From an uncultured Oscillospiraceae bacterium (GTDB taxonomy: Bacteria > Bacillota > Clostridia > Oscillospirales > Oscillospiraceae), in NCBI GenBank assembly GCA_900754965.1, contig CAAEEO010000007.1:130201-194200 (forward strand): 64,000 nt of DNA, written 5' to 3'. Positions 35,284 to 46,648 of the stretch are shown one piece after another. The notes below the pieces were generated by a model. That model was not told the origin of the DNA and ran no database searches. It was given only the letters and a program-made list of their open reading frames with translations. The position numbers and the translations under genes were made by a program. Position 1 is the stretch's first letter, and each line of letters begins with the position of its first letter.

Positions 35284-35959
35284 AATAATATCCGACTCCC
35301 CATTTTGTCAGAATGTATTCCGGCTCTGCCGGATTCTGTTCCAGTTTCTCCCGCAGCCGACGGATGTGCACATCCACCGTGCGGATATCCCCCTGATAAC
35401 CGTAGCCCCACACCAGATCCAGCAGCTGTTCCCGGCTGAACACTTTCCCTGGCTTTTTCATAAAAAATTCAATGAGGTCGTATTCTTTCATAGTCAGATC
35501 CACCGGCACGCCGTCTTTCAGCGCCTCCCGCTTGGCGGTGTCCAAAGTGATATGGCCCCGGACAATCCGGTCGCCTGCCTGCTGTTCCGCCTGCGCCGTC
35601 AGGGTCGATCGGCGCAGCAGCGCGCGGACCCGAGCCTTCAGTTCCAGAATGTTGAAGGGTTTGGTCAGATAATCGTCCGCCCCCGACTCAAAGCCCAGGA
35701 GTTTATCGGAGTCCTCACTTTTCGCTGTAAGCATGATGATGGGAACCGTGGAAAACATCCGGATCTGCTGACAGGCCGACAACCCGTCCAATCCCGGCAT
35801 CATCAGATCCAGAATCAGCAGGTCATAGGCCCCGGTCCGGGCCATTTCCACCGCCGTGGCCCCATCGTAACAGGCATCCACGGCATATCCCTCATTTTCC
35901 AAATTGAATTTGATCCCCTTGACCAGGGTCTTTTCATCATCCACTACCAGAATCTTCAT
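35273..35959 (-). CDS. OmpR family response regulator
   Basis: 228 aa from ATG 35959 (GGAGGAAAGACC upstream). Receiver with acidic pocket DDE at 7-9, phospho-Asp51 (LLILDLMMPG) and Lys in MLTAKSED; C-terminal winged helix ending KVFSREQLLDLVWGYGYQGD then TVDVHIRRLREKLE. Partner of the kinase downstream. ATGA overlap with the HhH gene. Confidence 0.93.
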   Translation of the reverse strand: MKILVVDDEKTLVKGIKFNLENEGYAVDACYDGATAVEMARTGAYDLLILDLMMPGLDGLSACQQIRMFSTVPIIMLTAKSEDSDKLLGFESGADDYLTKPFNILELKARVRALLRRSTLTAQAEQQAGDRIVRGHITLDTAKREALKDGVPVDLTMKEYDLIEFFMKKPGKVFSREQLLDLVWGYGYQGDIRTVDVHIRRLREKLEQNPAEPEYILTKWGVGYYFVD

Positions 35960-36303
35960 GGTCTTTCCTCCACAGTCAGATACATGCACATGGTTTCATA
36001 AGTCTGTTCACCAATCCCGGAAACTTCTTTCAGTTCCTCCGGACGGCCGAAAGGGCCGTGTTCTTCCCGGTAAGCGATGATGCGTTCTGCCAGTACCGGC
36101 CCGATTCCGGGCAGAGCCTCCAATGTCCTGGCATCGGCAGTGTTCAGATCTACCTGCCATCCCTGTCCCGGCGCCGGCTGCCACACAGCCGCAGTCAGCG
36201 GTTCCGGTTCCGCCCCCGCCGTACCGGTCAGCAGCGTCCCCACAGCCAACACCCCCGTGAGCAGCAGCGCCGCCCATTCCGATTTCCGCAGTTTCCCGTC
36301 CAT
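35956..36303 (-). CDS. ComEA-like helix-hairpin-helix protein, membrane-anchored
   Basis: 115 aa from ATG 36303 (a GTG one codon earlier is possible). One N-terminal membrane segment (WAALLLTGVLAVGTLLTGTAGA), a short linker, then tandem helix-hairpin-helix motifs: VDLNTADARTLEALPGIGPV and PEELKEVSGIGEQTYETM, which bind DNA non-specifically. ComEA is the DNA receptor for transformation, but the usual SLBB domain is missing and no comEC/comEB is adjacent. Its place at the head of a two-component operon is unusual. Confidence 0.82.
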   Translation of the reverse strand: MDGKLRKSEWAALLLTGVLAVGTLLTGTAGAEPEPLTAAVWQPAPGQGWQVDLNTADARTLEALPGIGPVLAERIIAYREEHGPFGRPEELKEVSGIGEQTYETMCMYLTVEERP

Positions 36304-36467
36304 CACTCAGCGACACCTCTCGCCCTTTCCAGACAATTTCTGTTGATTTCCGATTCCCCACCCTTTATAATGAAAGGTATGATTGGAATTGTACTGCTGT
36401 TTTCCAGCATATCATATCATAGAATTCCATGGATAGACAAGAAAAAACGACGCTAAGGGAGCTGGAT

Positions 36468-37967
36468 ATGAAAAAAACAAAACTTCTTTCCTGGGTCTGT
36501 TTGCTCTGTGTGCTGATCAGTGTGCTCATGCCCACTGTCAGTGCCGCCGAGGCCCCTGCCGGCAAGTCCACCGCCATTTATCTGGCAGACGCAGATTCCG
36601 GCTATGTGTATTATGAACGCAACGCCAACAACAAGGTCTACCCCGCCAGTCTGACCAAGATCATGACTGCCATGCTGGCAGTGGAAGCCATCGAACGGGG
36701 AGATGTCTCTCTGGACGATATGGTCACCGCCCAGGAGGGATTCGGCTTTGACATGGAAGCCGACGGCAGCACCTCCGGCATCGTGCTGGGAGAGACCATG
36801 ACCCTGAAAGACCTGCTGTACTGCACCTTGATGGCCTCCGCCAACGAGGCCTGCAACATTGTGGGCATGTACATCAGCGGGGATGTGGCCTCCTTTGTGG
36901 AGCTGATGAACCGGCGCGCCGGAGAACTGGGCTGCAAAAACACCCATTTTGCCAACACCCACGGTCTGCCCAATGAAAATCACTATACCACGGCCTACGA
37001 TATGTTTCTGATCACCCGGCAGGCCATGGAATACGACCTGTTCGCCACCATCTGCGACACTGCGGAATATACCGTGCAGCCCACCAACAAATCCGATGTG
37101 CGCGCCCTGCTGAACACCAACGGTCTGATCAATCCCAACTCTGAAATGTACAAGGGATACTACTATGAGCCTGCCATGGGCGTGAAAACCGGCCACACCA
37201 ACGCCGCCGGCTACTGCCTGATTTCCGCAGCGGAAAAGGACGGCATCCGGATGTACTGCGTGGTCATGGGCGGCGTGATGACAGAAGATGCCAACGGTGT
37301 CATTGACCACTCCAGTTTTTCCGATACCATCGCCCTGTACGACTGGGTCTTTGAAAACTACACCCGGATAGACCTGGTCAAAGCAGAGGAACTGATTACG
37401 GAGGTTCCTGTCACCCTGGGCAGTGACGCCGATTCGATCCCGCTGCGGGCGCAAAACCCCATCTCGGCGGTCATTGCCAACGATGCCGACCTGAGCCAAC
37501 TGAAAAAGACCCTTACAATCTATGGGGAAGAAGGTTCCTGCCAGGCCCCCATTGACGAGGGGCAGGTTCTGGGCGAAATGACCATTTCGCTCAATGGCGT
37601 GGAGTACGGCTCCACCTATCTGGTGGCCAACCGCTCCGTGGACTTGAGTTACCTGCAGTCCATGGGCGCTGCCATCCGCAATACACTGAAAAACACCTGG
37701 GTACGGTTGGGACTGTTCCTGGTGCTGGCAGTGGTCATCGGCTACGCCGTACTGGTCATCCGCTACCGCATCACCTACCGGAAACGGCAGAAAGAACTGC
37801 AGCAGGCACGGCTCCAGCGGCAGCAGATGCAGGAGCAGGCGCAGCGGGAACGGATGTTTGCCGATGCCAAACGGCAGTCTTATCGCAGCCGCAGCGGCGA
37901 ACAGACGCCGCCTCCCAGCGATGTGACCAGAGATTACTTTGAAGAATTTTTCAGGGATGATAAATAA
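36468..37967 (+). CDS. D-alanyl-D-alanine carboxypeptidase (DacF/DacA type) with C-terminal membrane anchor
   Basis: 499 aa from ATG 36468 (AGGGAG upstream). Signal peptide 1-26 (LLCVLISVLMPTVSAAEA). Active-site motifs SLTK at 61-64, SAN near 124 and KTG near 240 (MGVKTGHTNAAGYC). Trims pentapeptide stems of peptidoglycan. The C-terminus has a real membrane helix (about 409-431, VRLGLFLVLAVVIGYAVLVI) and an 80-residue basic, Gln-rich cytoplasmic tail, where most homologues have only an amphipathic helix. Confidence 0.9.
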   Translation: MKKTKLLSWVCLLCVLISVLMPTVSAAEAPAGKSTAIYLADADSGYVYYERNANNKVYPASLTKIMTAMLAVEAIERGDVSLDDMVTAQEGFGFDMEADGSTSGIVLGETMTLKDLLYCTLMASANEACNIVGMYISGDVASFVELMNRRAGELGCKNTHFANTHGLPNENHYTTAYDMFLITRQAMEYDLFATICDTAEYTVQPTNKSDVRALLNTNGLINPNSEMYKGYYYEPAMGVKTGHTNAAGYCLISAAEKDGIRMYCVVMGGVMTEDANGVIDHSSFSDTIALYDWVFENYTRIDLVKAEELITEVPVTLGSDADSIPLRAQNPISAVIANDADLSQLKKTLTIYGEEGSCQAPIDEGQVLGEMTISLNGVEYGSTYLVANRSVDLSYLQSMGAAIRNTLKNTWVRLGLFLVLAVVIGYAVLVIRYRITYRKRQKELQQARLQRQQMQEQAQRERMFADAKRQSYRSRSGEQTPPPSDVTRDYFEEFFRDDK

Positions 37968-38002
37968 ATTGTCCCGATAAACGACGGAAAGGAACGGATC
38001 TT

Positions 38003-39112
38003 TTGAAATTGGAACTTTGTATTCCCTGCCTGTTTGGCCTGGAGGGCCTGGTAGGAAATGAACTGAGACATATGGACATGGCCAATGTCCGCCCGGAAAA
38101 CGGCAGAGTCTATTTTGAAACAGATGAGGCCGGCATGGCCCGGGCCAACCTGCGCAGCCGATTCGGCGAGCGGGTGCTGCTGGTGATGGGGCGGTTTCCC
38201 GCACAGACCTTCGACCAGCTGTTTGAAGGCACAAAAGCCATTGCCTGGGAGCGGATGATCCCCCAGGACGGCGCTTTCCCTGTGAAGGGATACAGTCTGG
38301 ACAGCGCCCTGCACTCCGTGCCGGACTGCCAGAAAATCATCAAAAAAGCCGTGGCGGATCGGCTGTCCGCCCGGTATCACCAAAATTGGATGCCCGAGGA
38401 CGGCCCGCTGTATCAGATTCAGTTCGCCATCATGAAAGACCAGGCCGTTTTGTATCTGGACACCACTGGCACCGGCCTGTTCAAGCGGGGCTACCGCCCT
38501 GCCCATGTGGCCGCCCCCTTGCGGGAGACACTGGCTGCCGCTATGGTGGATATTGCCGGCTATCGCGGCCGCGGCGACTTCTGCGACCCCTTCTGCGGCA
38601 GCGGCACCATCGCCATTGAGGCTGCGCTGGCCGCCAAAAACCGGGCGCCGGGAATCGCCCGCCGTTTTTCCGCACAGCAATGGCAGAACTTTTCCCCGGA
38701 GATCTGGAAACAGGCCGTGGAAGAGGCCCGGGCCAGAGAGTTTTCCGGAAATTATCAGATTTTCGCCTCGGACATCGACCCCAAAGCCGTAGACATGGCC
38801 CGGGCCAATGCCCGCCGGGCCGGGGTGGAGGATTGCATCCAGTTCTCCGTGGCCGATGCCACCCAGTTTTCCCGCAGCACCCAGCGGGGCGTGATTGTCA
38901 CCAACCCGCCTTACGGCGAGCGGCTGATGGAGAAACGGGAAGCTGAGCAGCTGTATATCCGCTTTGGTGAGGCCTACCGTCAGACCACCGGCTGGCAGCT
39001 GTATCTGCTCAGCTCCCACACGGAATTCGAGCGTTCTTTCGGTCAGACCGCCTCTAAAAAGCGGAAACTGTATAACGGCACCATCAAGTGCGACCTGTTT
39101 ATCTACCGATAA
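38003..39112 (+). CDS. THUMP-containing rRNA methyltransferase (RlmL/RlmKL N-half-like)
   Basis: 369 aa from a TTG with AAAGGA upstream. N-terminal ferredoxin-like/THUMP region, then a SAM methyltransferase with DFCDPFCGSGTIAIEAALAA (motif I) and the catalytic TNPPYGERL, typical of N2-guanine methyltransferases of 23S rRNA. The lipid kinase gene follows after 12 bases. Confidence 0.88.
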   Translation: MKLELCIPCLFGLEGLVGNELRHMDMANVRPENGRVYFETDEAGMARANLRSRFGERVLLVMGRFPAQTFDQLFEGTKAIAWERMIPQDGAFPVKGYSLDSALHSVPDCQKIIKKAVADRLSARYHQNWMPEDGPLYQIQFAIMKDQAVLYLDTTGTGLFKRGYRPAHVAAPLRETLAAAMVDIAGYRGRGDFCDPFCGSGTIAIEAALAAKNRAPGIARRFSAQQWQNFSPEIWKQAVEEARAREFSGNYQIFASDIDPKAVDMARANARRAGVEDCIQFSVADATQFSRSTQRGVIVTNPPYGERLMEKREAEQLYIRFGEAYRQTTGWQLYLLSSHTEFERSFGQTASKKRKLYNGTIKCDLFIYR

Positions 39113-39124
39113 GGAGGCCCTCCT

Positions 39125-40072
39125 TTGAAACACCTGTTCATCGTGAATCCGGCGGCCCGGCAGGGCAACCGGACCACTTTTGCCACCTCTCTGATCCGAC
39201 AGGCCTTTGCCCATCGCAGCGATGCCTATGAGATCTATGTGACCAAAGCACCTCTGGATGCCGTCAGCAAGATCCGGGCAGAGGCCCAATGGGAAACGGA
39301 TCTGCGGGTCTATGCCTGCGGCGGCGACGGGACCATCAACGAGTGTGCCTCTGCCTGTGCCGGCCTGGACAATGTATCCATGGCCTGTTTCCCCTGCGGC
39401 ACCGGGAATGACTTCGTCAAACTGTTCGGTGCAGAAAAGGACAAGTTTTTGAACATCAACGCCCTGATCGACGGAGAGATCACACCGCTGGACATTATTC
39501 GTGTCAACGACCGGTACAGCATCAACATTGCCTGCATCGGTGTGGACGGCCGTGTGGGCACCGGCGTACACGCCTTCGACCAGGTCCCGCTGATTGGCCG
39601 GGGCAAAGGCGCCTACTACCTGTCCGCCGTGGTGAACTTCTGTAAAAAGATCACGGACGACCTGACCATCCGCATCAACGGTCAGCTGTTCCAGGGTCCG
39701 GTCAACTGCCTTTGCATCTGCAACGGCACCTGGTACGGCGGCAGTTTCAATCCCGTGCCTGAGGCACGGCCGGATGACGGGATTCTGGATGTTCTCCTGA
39801 TCCGCGGACTGTCCCGGGTCCATTTCCCGGCGCTGTTTATGAAGTACGGAAAGGGGCAGTACGCCCAGTTCCCTCAGTACATCACCCATCTGCGCACCGA
39901 CCGGGTGGAAATCGAGGCTGACGAGGAGTTCCTGATCAATCTGGATGGAGAATCCCTGGTCACCCGGCAGGCAGAGATTCAGCTCATCCCCGGTGGTCTG
40001 CGTTTTCTGCATCCCCGAAACATGGATTACTTTCACGCTGAAAAGTCCCAATCCGTCCTTTTGGAACGCTGA
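39125..40072 (+). CDS. Diacylglycerol kinase family lipid kinase
   Basis: 315 aa from a TTG seven bases after AAGGAGG. Nucleotide-binding motifs YACGGDGTINECASA and FPCGTGNDFVKLFG; the NPAARQGNR start and C-terminal beta-sandwich (EADEEFLINLDGESL) match the DagK/YegS family. Substrate diacylglycerol or another lipid. Confidence 0.88.
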   Translation: MKHLFIVNPAARQGNRTTFATSLIRQAFAHRSDAYEIYVTKAPLDAVSKIRAEAQWETDLRVYACGGDGTINECASACAGLDNVSMACFPCGTGNDFVKLFGAEKDKFLNINALIDGEITPLDIIRVNDRYSINIACIGVDGRVGTGVHAFDQVPLIGRGKGAYYLSAVVNFCKKITDDLTIRINGQLFQGPVNCLCICNGTWYGGSFNPVPEARPDDGILDVLLIRGLSRVHFPALFMKYGKGQYAQFPQYITHLRTDRVEIEADEEFLINLDGESLVTRQAEIQLIPGGLRFLHPRNMDYFHAEKSQSVLLER

Positions 40073-40169
40073 TTGGAGCACAGAACTGCCAATTTTATCG
40101 ACAGGAACCGGGGAATTGACCTTAGAAGTGCAAAGTTTATGAAAAAGTTGTGAATTTTAAATTTTCCTC

Positions 40170-40198
40170 TTGATTATTGGTTCCCATTGCGCTATTAT
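40170..40198 (+). promoter_or_regulatory. Promoter of groESL
   Basis: TTGATT (40170-40175), 17-base spacer, TATTAT (40193-40198), immediately before the CIRCE element. Confidence 0.7.
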
Positions 40199-40209
40199 AA
40201 CAGCTGTGG

Positions 40210-40236
40210 TTAGCACTCAGACAAATCGAGTGCCAA
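40210..40236. promoter_or_regulatory. CIRCE element (HrcA operator)
   Basis: TTAGCACTC-N9-GAGTGCCAA, one mismatch to the consensus inverted repeat, between promoter and groES start. Predicts heat-shock repression by HrcA, which is not in the window. Confidence 0.95.
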
Positions 40237-40284
40237 GACCGCAGCTGTTTTTGTATATTAATTTTCTTAGGAGGCATATACATT

Positions 40285-40569
40285 ATGAAACTGAAACCTT
40301 TGGCAGACCGTGTGGTCCTCAAGCAGGTCAAGGCAGAAGAAAAGACCAAGAGCGGTTTGATCCTGTCCTCCGCAGCACAGGAAAAGCCCGAAGTGTTTGA
40401 GGTCCTGGAAGTCGGCCCCGGCGGCATGGTAGACGGCAAAGAGGTGAAGATGGAAGTCCAGCAGGGCCAGAAAGTCATCACCGGCAAGTACTCCGGCACC
40501 AATGTGAAGGTGGACGGCGAGGAATACATCATCGTCAAGCAGGCAGATATCCTGGCCATCGTGGAGTAA
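40285..40569 (+). CDS. groS: Co-chaperonin GroES
   Basis: 94 aa, normal length. KLKPLADRVVLKQVKAEEKT at the start, mobile loop KSGLILSSAAQEKP, and GTNVKVDGEEYIIVKQADIL at the end. Caps GroEL. Confidence 0.98.
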   Translation: MKLKPLADRVVLKQVKAEEKTKSGLILSSAAQEKPEVFEVLEVGPGGMVDGKEVKMEVQQGQKVITGKYSGTNVKVDGEEYIIVKQADILAIVE

Positions 40570-42306
<1,737 letters not shown>

Positions 42307-42342
42307 TCAAAGACGATACACTCCTAAAGGATACAATACCCT

Positions 42343-42374
42343 CCGGGCACCGCGAATGCGGTGCCCGGTTTTTT
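42343..42374 (+). terminator. Terminator of groESL
   Basis: CCGGGCACCGC / GCGGTGCCCGG, loop GAAT, then T6. Confidence 0.9.
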
Positions 42375-42470
42375 CTTTCCCGACTGTCGATGTCCTGCAA
42401 ACTCTTGTATTTTCAGGGATAAAATGGTATGGTATAGGAAATATTCTTCCTTCCCGATGGAGTGTACAGT

Positions 42471-43883
42471 ATGGTATTCAGCAGTGCCAGTTTTCTCATA
42501 TTTTTCCTGCCCTGTCTGCTCGTGTGTTACTTTCTCGTTCCCTCGCAGTACAGATCGGCGCGAAACATCATTTTGCTCGGATTCAGCCTGGCATTTTACG
42601 CCTGCGGCGGTCCGCCCTTTCTCTTATTGATGCTCCTGTCCATCGCCATCAATTATGTCTGCGGACGCATGGCCGGCCCGGAACACCGCCCTCAGGTGCG
42701 AAAAGCCGGAGCCGTGCTGTCTGTGGTATTGGGTCTGGGTCTTTTGGGCTGGTTCAAGTATGCCGGATTTTTTGGTCAGATGCTCCACGCCATGCTCCCG
42801 ATCATTCCGGTTCCCCAGGTGGTACTGCCCATCGGCATCTCCTTCTTTACGTTCCAGGGGCTGAGCTATGTCATTGATGTATACCGGGGCGACGCTGCAG
42901 TGCAGACCAATGTGCTGAAAGTGGCGCTGTATATCTCTTTTTTCCCCCAACTGGTGGCCGGCCCCATTGTGCGGTACACCACCGTGGCTGAAGAGATTGA
43001 CGACCGGCAGGAGTCCGTCTCGGAGTTTTCCACCGGCGCCACCCGGTTTCTGTTCGGACTGGGCAAAAAAATGCTCCTGGCCAATGTGATGGCACAAATT
43101 GCAGACGCCGCCTTTTCCGCCTCCACGCCCGACGCTGCCTTTGCCTGGCTGGGTGCACTGGCGTACACCTTCCAGATCTACTTTGACTTTTCCGCTTACT
43201 CGGACATGGCCATCGGTCTGGGGCGGATGTTCGGCTTTCATTTTCTGGAAAACTTCAACTATCCCTACATTGCCCGCTCTATCACGGATTTCTGGCGGCG
43301 GTGGCACATTTCCCTGTCCAGCTGGTTCCGGGATTATGTTTACATTCCCTTGGGTGGCAATCGCTGCTCCAAAGCCAAAAACATCCGCAACCTGCTCATC
43401 GTCTGGGGTCTGACCGGCCTGTGGCATGGAGCAAGCTGGAACTTCATCTGCTGGGGACTCTGGTTTTTCCTGCTGCTGACAGGCGAAAAATATCTCTGGG
43501 GCGCAAGGCTGGAGCGACTGCCCACCCTGCTGCGGCATGGGTATGCCATGCTGCTGGTGATCATCAGTTGGGTGCTGTTCCGGGCTGAGACCCTCTCCGC
43601 CGCCCTGACCTATCTGGGCGCCATGTTGGGCAGCAACGGTTTTTCCGGCAGCGTCCAGGCGCTGTATCACCTCCTGGAGTACTGGCCGGAACTGCTGTGC
43701 TGCTGCATTGCGGCGCTGCCTGTGAAACAGTGGCTGCAAACCGCTCTGGAGCGGCGTCAAACCGCCCTTTCTGCCGCATTGCTCTGCTGGGGGCCGAAAC
43801 TGGCCGCACTGGCCCTGCTTGCCGCCTCTTACGCCAAGTTGGTCACCGGCTCCTTCAACCCCTTTATCTACTTCCGTTTTTAA
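42471..43883 (+). CDS. MBOAT O-acyltransferase (AlgI/DltB-like)
   Basis: 470 aa from ATG 42471 (GGAG upstream), beginning MVFSSASFLIFFLP like AlgI. About ten membrane segments; conserved FFPQLVAGPIVRY, IYFDFSAYSDMAIGLGRMFGF, SITDFWRRWHISLSSWFRDYVYIPLGGN, and catalytic His319 in GLWHGASWNF. Transfers acyl groups across the membrane to an exported polymer. The DHHW/AlgJ-like partner follows after 12 bases. Confidence 0.92.
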   Translation: MVFSSASFLIFFLPCLLVCYFLVPSQYRSARNIILLGFSLAFYACGGPPFLLLMLLSIAINYVCGRMAGPEHRPQVRKAGAVLSVVLGLGLLGWFKYAGFFGQMLHAMLPIIPVPQVVLPIGISFFTFQGLSYVIDVYRGDAAVQTNVLKVALYISFFPQLVAGPIVRYTTVAEEIDDRQESVSEFSTGATRFLFGLGKKMLLANVMAQIADAAFSASTPDAAFAWLGALAYTFQIYFDFSAYSDMAIGLGRMFGFHFLENFNYPYIARSITDFWRRWHISLSSWFRDYVYIPLGGNRCSKAKNIRNLLIVWGLTGLWHGASWNFICWGLWFFLLLTGEKYLWGARLERLPTLLRHGYAMLLVIISWVLFRAETLSAALTYLGAMLGSNGFSGSVQALYHLLEYWPELLCCCIAALPVKQWLQTALERRQTALSAALLCWGPKLAALALLAASYAKLVTGSFNPFIYFRF

Positions 43884-43895
43884 GGAGATGCTCCC

Positions 43896-45080
43896 ATGAA
43901 ACGATTTTCCGAATGGTGCATGGTCCTGGTCTTTTCCGGAACCCTGCTGGGTCTGATGGCCGCCACCATTCTGCTGCCCAAGCAGCGCTATTCTTACTAC
44001 GAAAACCGAAACCTCTCGGATTTTCCGGAAATCACCCGGGAGACCATTCTCAGCGGTCAGGTATTCGACGATCTGGAAACCATGTTCTGCGATTATGCCG
44101 CCGGACGCAGCGCCATGCTGCGCGCTGTCACCTGGACAGATCTGAACCTGTTCCACCGGCCCGTGGTCAACGATGTGGTGGTCACGGAGGAACTGCTCCT
44201 GCCCTATTGGGCGCCGGAAACGGTGGACCCCACTGCCATACAGACCCAGGCTGCGCATGTGGCCGCCGATAACCGCCAGTTACAGGATTTGATTGAATCC
44301 TACGGCGGCACCTACTGCTATCTGGCAGTGCCCTGTCAGTACGCTTATCATGCCGACGGCTACCCCGCCTATCTGAATAACCGTGCCGGGTATACCGAAA
44401 CAGAGCTGTCCGCCCTGACCCAAGCCATGGCGGAGCAGAATGTGAATTTTGTGGATATGGGGCCGATTTTCGAGGAATTGGGCCATCCCGGGATATACAG
44501 TTCCGCAGTGGACAACCATTTCGGACTGTACGGTGCCTATGAAACATACCGCGCCGCAGTGCAGGCTGTCCAGTCCCGCTCCGGATACGCCCTCCCTTTC
44601 CCCACCCTCGAAGAAGATGTAACCTTCTCTTCTCTGCCGAATCGGTACATGGGTTCCCGTACCCGGAAACTGATGGGGATGCGCGGCAACGACGAAAACC
44701 TCCTCGTGGCCCAATTCACACAGGAGATTCCCCTGACGCGCTGGGACAACGGCCGGGAGACTGCCCCCACCGTCTATGCGATGCCGGCAGAAAATGAGCC
44801 GGTACTGTACAATCTCTACATGGGCGGAGATGTGGCCGAGACCATACTGGATACCCAGCGTCCGGAACTGCCTTCCTGCCTGATCTACGGCGACAGTTTC
44901 ACCAACGCCGTGGAGTGTCTGGCTTACTACAGTTTCGACCAGACCCGCAGTCTGGATCTGCGGCATTACTCGGAAATGCCTCTGACAGAATATATTGCAC
45001 AGTATCAGCCGGAGGTCGTACTCTGTATCCGGGACTATGAATCCCTGCTCAGCCGTGACGCAAATGGAAATCTCAGCTGA
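43896..45080 (+). CDS. DHHW family protein, AlgJ/AlgX-like acetyltransferase partner
   Basis: 394 aa with one N-terminal membrane anchor (VLVFSGTLLGLMAATILL). The YYENRNLSDFPEITRETILSGQ opening is typical. The SGNH-like catalytic elements are YGDSFTNAVE (Ser334) and an Asp-x-His in VDNHFGLYGAYETY. With the MBOAT protein it should complete O-acetylation of a surface polymer. No polymer synthase is nearby. Confidence 0.85.
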   Translation: MKRFSEWCMVLVFSGTLLGLMAATILLPKQRYSYYENRNLSDFPEITRETILSGQVFDDLETMFCDYAAGRSAMLRAVTWTDLNLFHRPVVNDVVVTEELLLPYWAPETVDPTAIQTQAAHVAADNRQLQDLIESYGGTYCYLAVPCQYAYHADGYPAYLNNRAGYTETELSALTQAMAEQNVNFVDMGPIFEELGHPGIYSSAVDNHFGLYGAYETYRAAVQAVQSRSGYALPFPTLEEDVTFSSLPNRYMGSRTRKLMGMRGNDENLLVAQFTQEIPLTRWDNGRETAPTVYAMPAENEPVLYNLYMGGDVAETILDTQRPELPSCLIYGDSFTNAVECLAYYSFDQTRSLDLRHYSEMPLTEYIAQYQPEVVLCIRDYESLLSRDANGNLS

Positions 45081-45106
45081 TGGCGCAAACCCACTGGTGA
45101 CTGATT

Positions 45107-46639
45107 ATGAAAATCAAAAAACTCATGACACACATTTTCACCCGCCTGTTCCTGTTCGGACTGGCGCTGGTGCTGCAAATCAGCTGGCTGCTGTACACGC
45201 TGTACTCTTTCAGCGATTACTACAAGGTCATCAATATTCTGCTGACCGTGGTGAGCCTGCTGACCGTGATCTATATTATCAACGGCCGCTCCAACCCCGC
45301 CGTGAAACTGGCTTGGATCGTGCCCATTCTGGCTTTTCCCTTGGTAGGCGGAGTGCTGTTTCTCATCTCCGGCGGCAAAGCCCCCAAGCGGAAACTGGCC
45401 CGGGCCATGAATTTGGAGCGGAAACGCTCCGTGACCTATCAATCCGATTGCAAAGAAACCATCCGCGCCCTGAATGATCCAAATCTGGCCGGGCAATGCC
45501 AATATCTGGCGCGCCAGGGATTCCCACTGTACGCCAACACCCGGAGCGAATACTACCCCACCGGCGAGGAGGGCTATGCCGCGCTGATCGAGGAACTGGA
45601 AAAAGCGGAGCATTTCATTTTCCTGGAGTATTTTATCATCCATCCCGGCAAAATGTGGAACACCATTTTGGAGATCCTGCTGCGGAAAGCCCAACAGGGT
45701 GTGGATGTGCGGCTGATTTATGACGATGTGGGCAGTGTTTCCACCCTGCCCTTCCGATACGCCCACAAACTGGAACAGCAGGGCATCCGTGCCGTGGCAT
45801 TCAACCCCTTTATCCCGGTTTATTCCACCGTCATGAACAACCGGGATCACCGGAAGATCACCGTCATCGACGGCAATGTGGCCTTTACCGGCGGCTCCAA
45901 CTTCGCCGATGAATACATCAACGAGATTGAGCGGTTCGGCTACTGGAAAGACAACATGGTCAAACTGGAGGGGGAAGGCGTTTGGGGAATGACCCTGCTG
46001 TTTCTGGAAATGTGGAACACCCTGCGCCACACGGACAAAGACCTCTCTCCCTATCGCCCCACCCGTTCTGTTTCCGGAGACGGTTGGGTGGTTCCCTATG
46101 GCGACACCCCTCTGGACAATGAATATCTGGGGGAGAGCGTTTATCTGAACATGATCCACGGCGCCAAGCGCTATGTTTACATCATGACGCCCTATCTGAT
46201 CATTGATCAGGACCTGCAGACCGCCCTGACACTGGCTGCAAAACGGGGCGTGGATGTCCGCATTATCACCCCCGGCATCCCGGACAAGAAGATCGTGTTC
46301 GATCTGACCCGCTCCCACTATCCGGATCTATTGGAGGCAGGTGTGCGGATCTATGAATACACGCCGGGATTTCTCCATTCCAAAGTATTCGTCTGCGATG
46401 ATGAGTCTGCCGTAGTGGGAACCATCAACACCGACTACCGCAGCCTGTATCTCCATTTCGAAAATGCCTGTCTGTTCCTCAAAAACCAGGCCGTTCAACA
46501 GGTGAAAGAAGATTTTCTGGACACCCAGACCAAGTCCCAGCGGATTCTGCCGGCGGATGTGACCAAAAGCACCAAGGGCAAATCTCTGCTGTACAGCATT
46601 TACTATGCCATTCTCCGCCTGTTTGCGCCGCTGATGTGA
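45107..46639 (+). CDS. cls: Cardiolipin synthase
   Basis: 510 aa. Two N-terminal membrane segments, then two phospholipase D motifs: HRKITVID (His248) and HSKVFVCDD (His424). Condenses two phosphatidylglycerols to cardiolipin. Weak ribosome site (GGTGACTG). The next gene follows within 10 bases. Confidence 0.93.
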   Translation: MKIKKLMTHIFTRLFLFGLALVLQISWLLYTLYSFSDYYKVINILLTVVSLLTVIYIINGRSNPAVKLAWIVPILAFPLVGGVLFLISGGKAPKRKLARAMNLERKRSVTYQSDCKETIRALNDPNLAGQCQYLARQGFPLYANTRSEYYPTGEEGYAALIEELEKAEHFIFLEYFIIHPGKMWNTILEILLRKAQQGVDVRLIYDDVGSVSTLPFRYAHKLEQQGIRAVAFNPFIPVYSTVMNNRDHRKITVIDGNVAFTGGSNFADEYINEIERFGYWKDNMVKLEGEGVWGMTLLFLEMWNTLRHTDKDLSPYRPTRSVSGDGWVVPYGDTPLDNEYLGESVYLNMIHGAKRYVYIMTPYLIIDQDLQTALTLAAKRGVDVRIITPGIPDKKIVFDLTRSHYPDLLEAGVRIYEYTPGFLHSKVFVCDDESAVVGTINTDYRSLYLHFENACLFLKNQAVQQVKEDFLDTQTKSQRILPADVTKSTKGKSLLYSIYYAILRLFAPLM

Positions 46640-46648
46640 AGTGTGCTT

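Noticed and set aside
36453..40081. Long minus-strand frames (593 and 715 codons) opposite the carboxypeptidase, methyltransferase and lipid kinase genes
   Set aside because: The plus-strand genes have motifs, ribosome sites and sensible order; the antisense frames have none.
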